From Clostridiaceae bacterium Marseille-Q4145 (GTDB lineage Bacteria > Bacillota > Clostridia > Lachnospirales > Lachnospiraceae), in the NCBI GenBank assembly GCA_018223365.1, contig JAGTTP010000001.1, forward strand, positions 682,001-746,000: 64,000 bases of DNA, read 5' to 3'. This document shows, piece after piece, positions 8,719-14,903 of the stretch (positions are counted from its first letter, which is position 1; each line of letters begins with the position of its first letter). Below the pieces are notes generated by a model, which worked only from the letters and a program-made list of their open reading frames with translations, ran no database searches and was not told where the DNA came from. The translations under genes were made by a program, and so were the position numbers.

Positions 8719-8847
8719 TTCACAGCAGATGTCTGAGTTATGCCCTTTCTTCCGGACATTTACAGCGACGCATTCCTCCCTGAATCTCACAGGGTTGTCT
8801 TTTCCTGCCTGTTACCTTTTCCAAAAGTAACGCAGACTGTAAAGTTT
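8719..8847 (-). promoter_or_regulatory. Cobalamin riboswitch A
   Basis: The minus strand shows the conserved core of cobalamin riboswitches in order: an AGGAAAA segment, CCTGTGAGATTCAGGG (matching GGUGxAAxUCC), CGTCGCTGTAA (matching CGCxACUGUAA), and CTCAGACATCTGCTG (matching the xCAGGAUACCUGCC box). The outer P1 stem pairs TTTACAG with CTGTGAA, and a P2-type hairpin pairs GTTAC with GTAAC. The expression platform is the terminator at 8638-8668. The aptamer begins 3 nt after the stop codon of the cohesin gene, without a good promoter of its own, so it may act on read-through transcripts. A covariance-model scan with RF00174 would confirm. Confidence 0.85.
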
Positions 8848-8849
8848 AT

Positions 8850-9755
8850 TTATGATTGTTTCTTTTTCCGATACCACACTGCACCGCCTGCAGCAGCTGC
8901 CAGAACTACGATGACAATGATAATTCCATACTGTCCTGTCTGTGACTCGGTCTGCGGTTCACCCTCTGCCCATTTTGCGTAAAGGGTCATGTTTCCTTTC
9001 ACTGTATCTTCCGCAAAGTCCCATGCATTGTTCAGATCCATATCGGTACACCATGCTTCCAGATAATAGCCTTCCCGCACTGGATCCTCCGGTTTCTGCA
9101 GCTTTTCTCCCAGCACCGCCGTCACATCATCCACCGCGCTTCCGCCATTGGTTTCATAGTGAACCTTGCAGTCTGTGCTGACAACGACCGTCACATCTTT
9201 GGTCTCGGACGGATAAGAACCGGAACCATCCTGATAGGATACCAGGCAGTCTTCATTAGAAATCGTGGAGCTTCCTTCCGTTCCAGTGACTTTCAACTGA
9301 AAGGTTCCAATCAAAATGCTGGGCTGCCAGCTATCACCGCCGCTCATGGAAACATAGTTCATATAGAACTTTCTCATGTTATCTCTCATGGCAAGATCTC
9401 TGGTCTCAATACCGTTGGTCACCAATGCACTTCCATCTACCAATTCAAAAAAATTACTGTCATAAGCAATCTCATCCTGCATGGCATACATGGTATATGC
9501 TTCCTCTGCATCTGTCCGCTTCAGGGTAAAGGAAACCGTAATCACATCGCCGGGATTCACATTGACCGTATCTTTTCCATCTACTTCCAGCTGGAAAAGA
9601 AAACTTTCCTCGTCTCCTTCCGCTGCTGCAGCCGTACTTTCCTCCGTGGAATCTGTTTCGTCCATACTTGCTGCATACACCGGCAGCATACTTCCCGCAA
9701 AAACAGTAAATGCTGTCAAAAATGCACCTACTTTTGCTATTGTTTTACTCTTCAT
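8850..9755 (-). CDS. Membrane-anchored cohesin / InlB-B-repeat surface protein
   Basis: 301 residues from an ATG with GGGAGG five to six bases upstream. Signal peptide about 1-28 (VYAAS). A cohesin-like domain spans about 50-190 (DVITVSFTLKR..., IAYDSNFFELV, ILIGTFQLKV). One Listeria-Bacteroides (InlB B) repeat follows at about 195-262 (VHYETNGGSAVDDV...LYAKW). The C-terminus has a transmembrane helix and KKKQS tail. No LPxTG is present; the pre-helix sequence ESQTGQYG is not a canonical sortase motif, so simple membrane anchoring is likely. It has its own promoter, cobalamin riboswitch and terminator. As the only anchored cohesin here, it is the natural candidate partner for the two dockerin proteins encoded downstream. 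Confidence 0.82.
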   Translation of the reverse strand: MKSKTIAKVGAFLTAFTVFAGSMLPVYAASMDETDSTEESTAAAAEGDEESFLFQLEVDGKDTVNVNPGDVITVSFTLKRTDAEEAYTMYAMQDEIAYDSNFFELVDGSALVTNGIETRDLAMRDNMRKFYMNYVSMSGGDSWQPSILIGTFQLKVTGTEGSSTISNEDCLVSYQDGSGSYPSETKDVTVVVSTDCKVHYETNGGSAVDDVTAVLGEKLQKPEDPVREGYYLEAWCTDMDLNNAWDFAEDTVKGNMTLYAKWAEGEPQTESQTGQYGIIIVIVVLAAAAGGAVWYRKKKQS

Positions 9756-9799
9756 AGTTCCTCCCAAGATAAGTTTTTCTATTGCCGTTCCTATACGAC

Positions 9800-9830
9800 A
9801 AAAAAACAGCTGCAGAATACTCTGCAGCCG
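9800..9830 (-). terminator. Riboswitch-controlled terminator upstream of cohesin gene
   Basis: Minus-strand hairpin CGGCTGCAGA, loop GTAT, TCTGCAGCTG followed by seven T residues. Homologous to the terminator at 8638-8668 and placed identically relative to its aptamer. Confidence 0.88.
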
Positions 9831-9884
9831 TCTGTCTTACTGTCCGTCATAAAAATGAAAATCAATTCAATTGTAACCAAAGTA

Positions 9885-10014
9885 CTTTACAGCAGATGTC
9901 TGAGTTATGTTCGACACACTTTATCGAACAATTACAGCGACGCATTCCTCCCTGAATCTCACAGGGTTGTCTTTTCCTGTCCATTGTTTTCATCAAAACA
10001 ACGCAGACTGTAAT
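9885..10014 (-). promoter_or_regulatory. Cobalamin riboswitch B
   Basis: Close homologue of riboswitch A. It has the same CCTGTGAGATTCAGGG, GCGTCGCTGTAA and CTCAGACATCTGCTG blocks, the outer stem TTACAG/CTGTAA, and a P2 hairpin GTTGTTTTGATGAAAACAA. The peripheral hairpin after the CTGTAA block (TGTTCGATAAAGTGTGTCGAACA) differs in sequence from that of copy A (TGTCCGGAAGAAAGGGCA) while keeping base pairing, which is compensatory evidence for structure. It starts close to the predicted transcription start of the promoter at 10025-10053. Confidence 0.87.
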
Positions 10015-10024
10015 GCACAATTTC

Positions 10025-10053
10025 ACTATAGCACATTCTTATTTTTTTGACAA
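10025..10053 (-). promoter_or_regulatory. Sigma-A-type promoter for the riboswitch B transcript
   Basis: Minus-strand TTGTCA (10048-10053), 17-nt spacer, TATAGT (10025-10030). The predicted start at about 10018 is just before riboswitch B. The promoter lies inside the last codons of the CbiR-like gene, so the surface-protein genes have an independent promoter although they follow the ECF operon in the same orientation. Confidence 0.75.
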
Positions 10054-10988
10054 TCCATTAACAAAATTTTTCCCTGATCCAAATATTTTCCCAGTTCTTC
10101 CCTGCTCCTTGTAATATATTCATAGGTCACATACAACGGCTGTATCCGCTGTACCATGGCAGGTACCCCTTCTGCAGTAAAAGGTTCATGCTTATCAATT
10201 TTGAAAATATGTTCATATACTTTGCAGAACCGTTCCGCCGGATCTTCCGGCAGTTCATGGCGGGTACTCAGCCACTCTTTGACATAATCTCCCGTCAGGG
10301 ACTGCTGCAGGTGAATACCTTTGATATATGAAACCAGATCTCCATGCGCATCCAGCATCTGGTTCAAATAGTCCACGCCTTCTTCCTGAGTCTTCAGATC
10401 CAGATTGGTGTGCAGGAAATGTCCTGTATCCAGCATAAATCCTTTCTTCTCATAATGTACCCGTTCCAACAGATAATGGGTATCTTCCGGTGAAAGGAAG
10501 TTAAGTCCCGGCCACCATAAGTTCTCCATGAGAAACCAGAAGTCGTAATCCTGTCCCTCCAGAAGTTCATTGATAAAGGATGCCGCTGCTGTCAACACTT
10601 CCCGGTCTTCATGCTGCATGACGTATGTAAATCCTTCCTCGTCATTGACCTGCACCACATGAAAAACCACATACTCTGCTCCCATCCATTTCGCATAGTC
10701 CAGATCCTTCCGGTAATGGCGGATCAATTCTTCCCGGTCTTTGTCCATCCAGTCTCCCAGGCAGCAGCAATGCACGCCACGCACCATGGACGACCGAATC
10801 AGGCTACACTCTTCCGGTGGTATGGGGTGTTCCAGATCTGCCGGATCATAATTGTCTAACGGCATGACCTCCAGTCCGTCACACCCATGGCTTTTATAAA
10901 AGCTCTTCAGATCATCTGCAGAAAAAAATCTGCATACATCGTCATAAGACGTTGTTATGTTCATCTGAAATTTCACTGCGCCTTCCAC
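10026..10988 (-). CDS. TIM-barrel AP-endonuclease-2-like protein, candidate CbiR-type cobamide remodelling enzyme
   Basis: About 320 residues of the xylose-isomerase-like / AP endonuclease 2 fold. Visible putative metal ligands include FMLDTGHFLHTN, GIHLQQS, MENLWW and a C-terminal VTYEYI Glu. The start is uncertain: GTG at 10988, GTG at 10976 (GGAAGG four bases upstream) or ATG at 10964. It follows the DUF4430 lipoprotein gene by 8 nt and completes the ECF transporter operon. CbiR, described from Akkermansia muciniphila, belongs to this superfamily and hydrolyses imported cobamides so that the lower ligand can be replaced. The position between a transcobalamin-like lipoprotein/ECF operon and cobalamin riboswitches makes that function the best guess. 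A generic sugar-phosphate isomerase/epimerase is the alternative. Confidence 0.6.
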   Translation of the reverse strand: MEGAVKFQMNITTSYDDVCRFFSADDLKSFYKSHGCDGLEVMPLDNYDPADLEHPIPPEECSLIRSSMVRGVHCCCLGDWMDKDREELIRHYRKDLDYAKWMGAEYVVFHVVQVNDEEGFTYVMQHEDREVLTAAASFINELLEGQDYDFWFLMENLWWPGLNFLSPEDTHYLLERVHYEKKGFMLDTGHFLHTNLDLKTQEEGVDYLNQMLDAHGDLVSYIKGIHLQQSLTGDYVKEWLSTRHELPEDPAERFCKVYEHIFKIDKHEPFTAEGVPAMVQRIQPLYVTYEYITRSREELGKYLDQGKILLMDCQKNKNVL

Positions 10989-10996
10989 CTTTCCTG

Positions 10997-11512
10997 TTAC
11001 TCATGCGTATCCATCCACTCCTGTGCTCCCGGCATATCTGCATCGAGATCCAGGCCCAGATCACAGGTATAATCCCAGCGGACCACATCTCCATCGGCCA
11101 GCTTGCACTTGCCACATCCCATATTCTGGTATTCACCATTGACGCTATACATCCATCCACTCCAACGGCCTCCGTCAAATTCATACAGGTTTCCGATTCC
11201 TTCAATGTACTCTGTCCCTTTGCCCCCATTATATTCCATCTGAATACCTTCCTCATCACGGATTTTACAGAGCAGGTCAAAAACAGTGTCTCCTTCCTGT
11301 ACTTCCACTTCCGTATCCGGCAGGATCACCCCATCTTCCGGCAGAATGCCTTTCCATTTCTTCTGTTCACAAAGTCCTTTTACTACTGCGTTATCGCAGC
11401 GAATGGATATCTGAACCCTATAAGTCTCTCCGCTGTTTCCTCCATATCCGCATCCCGTCATGAGAAAACAAAGCAAAACTGCCAGCAACAGCTGTTTTAT
11501 TTTTTTCCCCAT
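10997..11512 (-). CDS. DUF4430 lipoprotein, transcobalamin-like domain
   Basis: 171 residues. Lipoprotein signal with lipobox LMTGC (Cys about 21), so it should be tethered outside the membrane. The mature part is a single DUF4430 domain: the ending GWMYSVNGEYQNMGCGKCKLADGDVVRW is the hallmark block. This fold is related to the small C-terminal beta domain of transcobalamin and intrinsic factor. It overlaps the ECF-S gene by 16 nt and precedes the TIM-barrel gene by 8 nt, so it is co-translated with the transporter. Likely role: substrate-capture lipoprotein for the ECF importer, probably a corrinoid. The substrate is inferred. Confidence 0.78.
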   Translation of the reverse strand: MGKKIKQLLLAVLLCFLMTGCGYGGNSGETYRVQISIRCDNAVVKGLCEQKKWKGILPEDGVILPDTEVEVQEGDTVFDLLCKIRDEEGIQMEYNGGKGTEYIEGIGNLYEFDGGRWSGWMYSVNGEYQNMGCGKCKLADGDVVRWDYTCDLGLDLDADMPGAQEWMDTHE

Positions 11513-12330
11513 ACATACTCCTCTCCATCCAGACCAAATTTGCGTTTGATTCTACTTAACTTTCTCACCCAAGGTTCTGCCGCCACCCAGAGCACTAATG
11601 CCGTACAGATACCATGGCTGATATCAAACCATGCGCTGGACAGATAAGCAGCAGCCACTGCCTGCAGATTGAACGGACGCACATACCCCAGAATATACTG
11701 GAGGTTCATAATCCAGCCGTACAAAACGCTGAAGAGAAATCCAGCCACGCACAGCAATATCGGCTTTTTCCTCTTTCCTTCTTCATCAGTAGCCGCCTGT
11801 CCCACCGTTCCAAAGATTCCGGTCCGGTACAAGGTTCCGGTCAAAAATCCCACGATTCCCCAGCTAAACATCTGCCAGGGCGTCCAGGGTCCCTGTCCAA
11901 AAAGGAAATTGCTCAAAAGAGCTGCCAGCGCTCCGGTCAGATACCCCGCCTCCGGACCAAAGGCAATCCCCGTAATCATGACAATCGCTGTCACTGGCTT
12001 AAAATTTGGCAGCGGCACAATGGAAAATGCCGTCCTCCCCACCACACACATGGCGGCCATCAGCGCAATGGGTACCAGGTCCCTGGCTTGGGCTTTTCTG
12101 CGGTCAAACATCAGATAAAATGGTAACAGAGATAATACCAGAAATACCGCTGCCATCAGAAGGTCTGAATTCTGAATCAATGTATCTTGCAGATTCCATT
12201 CCTTAGGATCATGAAGTCGCGGCCTATGTTCCATAAACCAGCTGTAAAACACCAGAAGCAGTGGAAGCAGAAAGGTAATTCCCCATGCGGCAATTCTGCT
12301 TCTCTTTTTCCTTATTCTGCATTCTGACAT
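11497..12330 (-). CDS. ECF transporter substrate-binding (S) component, probable cobamide
   Basis: 277 residues, about six to seven membrane helices. The characteristic ECF-S segment is present around residues 95-165 (ALMAAMCVVGRTAFS, IAFGPEAGYLTGALAALLSNF, GQGPWTPWQMFSWGIVGFLTG). An N-terminal pair of helices with an extracellular loop precedes it. The gene overlaps both the ATPase gene upstream (19 nt) and the DUF4430 gene downstream. S components define the vitamin transported. The sequence alone does not tell the vitamin; the DUF4430 partner, CbiR-like gene and neighbouring cobalamin riboswitches point to a corrinoid (compare CbrT-type systems). Confidence 0.75.
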   Translation of the reverse strand: MSECRIRKKRSRIAAWGITFLLPLLLVFYSWFMEHRPRLHDPKEWNLQDTLIQNSDLLMAAVFLVLSLLPFYLMFDRRKAQARDLVPIALMAAMCVVGRTAFSIVPLPNFKPVTAIVMITGIAFGPEAGYLTGALAALLSNFLFGQGPWTPWQMFSWGIVGFLTGTLYRTGIFGTVGQAATDEEGKRKKPILLCVAGFLFSVLYGWIMNLQYILGYVRPFNLQAVAAAYLSSAWFDISHGICTALVLWVAAEPWVRKLSRIKRKFGLDGEEYVWGKK

Positions 12331-13967
12331 GCTGCGATCACCTCCCCGCAGGTAATGACTTTTTCAATCCGATCCCCGGCAATCAATCCGGCTGCCGTCG
12401 TATAAAATCGGTTGCCAGAGAAAAACCCATGAGGTTCATCTTCCGATATGAGTTGTCCGTCAAATAAAAGTCCACACCGGTCTGCATAGGATGCTGCAAA
12501 TTCCAGATCATGAGTCACCATAAGAATGGACAATTTCTGATCCGCAAGCTTTCTGAGCATTTCCGCCAGCGACTGCTTCAGATACGCATCCAGTCCTTTG
12601 GTAGGTTCGTCCATGAGAAGAATATCGGCCCGCTGCAAAAGCAGCTTTCCTACCGCTGCCCGCTGCATCTCCCCACCGCTTAAATCATAGGGATGAGAAA
12701 ACTTCTTTCCATCCAGTTCCAGAAAAGCTGCCATCTCTTCTGCTTTCTGTCTAGCAGCCTCCTCCTTCCAGCCTGCCACCGCACTTTCCAGAAATTCCTC
12801 CCAGACCGTATCATAGTGAAATAATGCCTGGGGACTCTGAGGCAGCATGGCGAGCCGCATGCCTTCTGAAATCTTTACTTTTCCCCTCTGCGGACGTAAT
12901 AATCCGGCAGCCAACTTCAGAAAAGTACTTTTTCCGGCTCCATTGCCGCCCAGCAGTGTAAATATTTCGCCTTTTTTTAACTGAAAATCCATGCTGCGCA
13001 GAATATCCGGCGCATTTTTCTCATAACGGAACCAAAGTTCCTTTGCTTCTATGACATTTTGCTCTGTGTTATCTTTTTTCTCTTTCTCCAATGTTCTGAT
13101 CACATACTGACCGTCTGTCCGTAACTCTGCAAGGGCATTTCTCGCATCCCGGATATTCAGCGGAAGTTTTTTCCCTTCCGGGTATATGCCCTGCTTTCTC
13201 AATTCACCGAAGATTCGCACCGCCCCCGGGAGTCCGTAGTAGATTCTGGAGCTGTCCGGATCCTGCTGTAAATGTTCTGCAATCCGTTCCGGTGTATCTT
13301 TCCACAGTATTTTTCCTCTTTTCATTAACAGGATCTGATCTGCGGTCTGAAACACCTCTTCCAGCCGATGCTCACAGATCAGCACCGCCACCCCCAGTTC
13401 CCGGTTAATCCGCCGTACCATTCCCAGCAAATTTGCCGCCGCCAGCGGATCCAGCATACTGGTAGGTTCATCCAGAATCAATAGTTTCGGATCCATGGCC
13501 ATAACTGCCGCCAGATTCAGCATCTGTTTCTGGCCTCCTGACAGCTGACAGGTCTTCTTGTGAAACCATTCCTCCATTCCGAAGAAACTGGCCATCTCGC
13601 TGACCCGCCGCCTGATATCCTGCACTGGAAGTGCCATATTTTCCAGACCAAATGCCAGCTCATGCCATACATAGTCTGTGACAATCTGATTATCCGGATT
13701 CTGCTGCACGAATCCTATTTTAAATGCACTTTGTTCCGCATTAAGCTGCTGCACTGGTTTATCTTTATAATATACCGTACCTTCTCCCTGTCCGACAGGT
13801 CGAAGCTCTGATTTTGTCATTCTGAGGAGCGTGGTCTTTCCGCAGCCCGACTCTCCGCATACAACCACATATTCTCCCTTTTCTATTGAAAAAGAAAGCG
13901 CCTCTAATGCGTTCGTTTCCGCATCCGGATAACGGAAGCTTACAGATTCAAATCGTAAGAGCGCCAT
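12312..13967 (-). CDS. ecfA: ECF transporter ATPase, fused double ABC domain (EcfA-EcfA')
   Basis: 551 residues from ATG 13967, which has AGGAGG directly upstream; a longer reading upstream of it lacks support. Two complete ABC ATPase domains are fused. Domain 1 (about 1-235) has Walker A GESGCGKTTLL, signature LSGGQKQMLNLA and Walker B LLILDEP. Domain 2 (about 300-530) has Walker A GGNGAGKSTFL, signature LSGGEMQRAAV and Walker B ILLMDEP. The fusion replaces the usual separate EcfA1/EcfA2 pair and, with the dedicated S and T genes, indicates a group I ECF system with its own energy module rather than a shared one. Confidence 0.9.
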   Translation of the reverse strand: MALLRFESVSFRYPDAETNALEALSFSIEKGEYVVVCGESGCGKTTLLRMTKSELRPVGQGEGTVYYKDKPVQQLNAEQSAFKIGFVQQNPDNQIVTDYVWHELAFGLENMALPVQDIRRRVSEMASFFGMEEWFHKKTCQLSGGQKQMLNLAAVMAMDPKLLILDEPTSMLDPLAAANLLGMVRRINRELGVAVLICEHRLEEVFQTADQILLMKRGKILWKDTPERIAEHLQQDPDSSRIYYGLPGAVRIFGELRKQGIYPEGKKLPLNIRDARNALAELRTDGQYVIRTLEKEKKDNTEQNVIEAKELWFRYEKNAPDILRSMDFQLKKGEIFTLLGGNGAGKSTFLKLAAGLLRPQRGKVKISEGMRLAMLPQSPQALFHYDTVWEEFLESAVAGWKEEAARQKAEEMAAFLELDGKKFSHPYDLSGGEMQRAAVGKLLLQRADILLMDEPTKGLDAYLKQSLAEMLRKLADQKLSILMVTHDLEFAASYADRCGLLFDGQLISEDEPHGFFSGNRFYTTAAGLIAGDRIEKVITCGEVIAACQNAE

Positions 13968-14815
13968 AACAATTCCTCCTTCCATTCCATCAGTCCCGGC
14001 AGCCACATGAATGCCATAAATACCAGATAAAATAAAATATCCCCTGCACCATTCACAATGCTGTCCATTCTTGGATAAAATTCCATGGTTCCATAGCCAA
14101 GACAACGCCCCGCAATGCAGCTTCCTCCTAAAAGCAATAAAAGCAGCATAAATTTTCGGTCTCCGGATTCAAACCGGAACAGATGAAAGGTTGTCCTTCT
14201 CCGAAGCCCATATCCTCTGGCTTTCATAGAATCTACCTGCTCCACCGTATTCTCCAGGCTCCATCCCAATAGTGTTGATACATGACGGATGGCCTTTCGT
14301 ATCTTTTCCATATGCCCCGGTTTATCCGGATACAGCATCTCCTGTCCTTCCCGGATCTGCTGCAACTCCTGTTCCAGCTTCGGCACCAGATTCAGTGCCA
14401 TGGAAATCAATAATGCAGTTCCAGGTGCCGCCTTTCCAAACAGATAGAGAAATTTATCACTGGTGATCACTTCCTGATAACATCCAAACCATAAAATCAG
14501 CGCAGCCAAAGACAGTCCCGCCGTGATTCCATAACACAACGCTTCCAGAGTCACCCATTGGTTCATGATTTTCACAAGTCTTGTTACACCTCTGTGATTC
14601 AAAAGCGGGTTTGCAAATGCAATCAGCAAAAGCATTGGCAAAAGATAGCGAAGGCGCTTCCATACCTTTCCTCCTTCCGTACAATGCAGAAAAAAAACTG
14701 CTCCGGCTAAAGCTTCCAACATGGCAACGGGGGTCTGGCAGACCAGTACCAGAATGATAGCTATTGCAAAATAGGAAAAACTGCAGATCGGATGAAGATT
14801 TTTAAAACCGCTCAT
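13940..14815 (-). CDS. ecfT: ECF transporter transmembrane (T) component
   Basis: 291 residues from ATG 14815 (AAAGGAG upstream). Longer in-frame reading to 14995 would run through the terminator and into the preceding gene and is rejected. Several membrane helices flank the cytoplasmic coupling region containing the two EcfT helices with A-R-G type signatures (EQVDSMKARGYGLRRRT at about residues 195-211). It overlaps the fused ATPase gene by 28 nt and is the first gene of the operon T-A-S-DUF4430-TIM barrel. Confidence 0.87.
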   Translation of the reverse strand: MSGFKNLHPICSFSYFAIAIILVLVCQTPVAMLEALAGAVFFLHCTEGGKVWKRLRYLLPMLLLIAFANPLLNHRGVTRLVKIMNQWVTLEALCYGITAGLSLAALILWFGCYQEVITSDKFLYLFGKAAPGTALLISMALNLVPKLEQELQQIREGQEMLYPDKPGHMEKIRKAIRHVSTLLGWSLENTVEQVDSMKARGYGLRRRTTFHLFRFESGDRKFMLLLLLLGGSCIAGRCLGYGTMEFYPRMDSIVNGAGDILFYLVFMAFMWLPGLMEWKEELLWRSYDLNL

Positions 14816-14838
14816 ACTTCTTTTTCTCCTTTTTCTTA

Positions 14839-14868
14839 AAAATAAAAAAGGAAACAGCAGCTGTTTCC
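14839..14868 (-). terminator. Terminator or attenuator between SleB-like gene and ECF operon
   Basis: Minus-strand GGAAACAGC/GCTGTTTCC hairpin followed by TTTTTTATTTTT. It lies only 24 nt before the ecfT start, leaving no room for a promoter between. It either ends the upstream gene with partial read-through or is a conditional attenuator for the ECF operon. Confidence 0.75.
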
Positions 14869-14903
14869 CCATTACAGCCGTGTTTCCTGAAAATATAGAT
14901 TTT

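Noticed and set aside
8740..8982. 80-codon plus-strand frame
   Set aside because: Lies across cobalamin riboswitch A and the end of the cohesin gene; a shadow of structured RNA and coding sequence.
8850..9755. Sortase-anchored (LPxTG) protein
   Set aside because: The C-terminal helix and basic tail are present, but no LPxTG or NPQTN-type motif is seen; ESQTGQYG is only a distant likeness.
13968..14105. 46-residue N-terminal extension of the fused ATPase
   Set aside because: The AGGAGG-preceded ATG at 13967 starts exactly at the ABC fold; the upstream frame is the shadow of ecfT.
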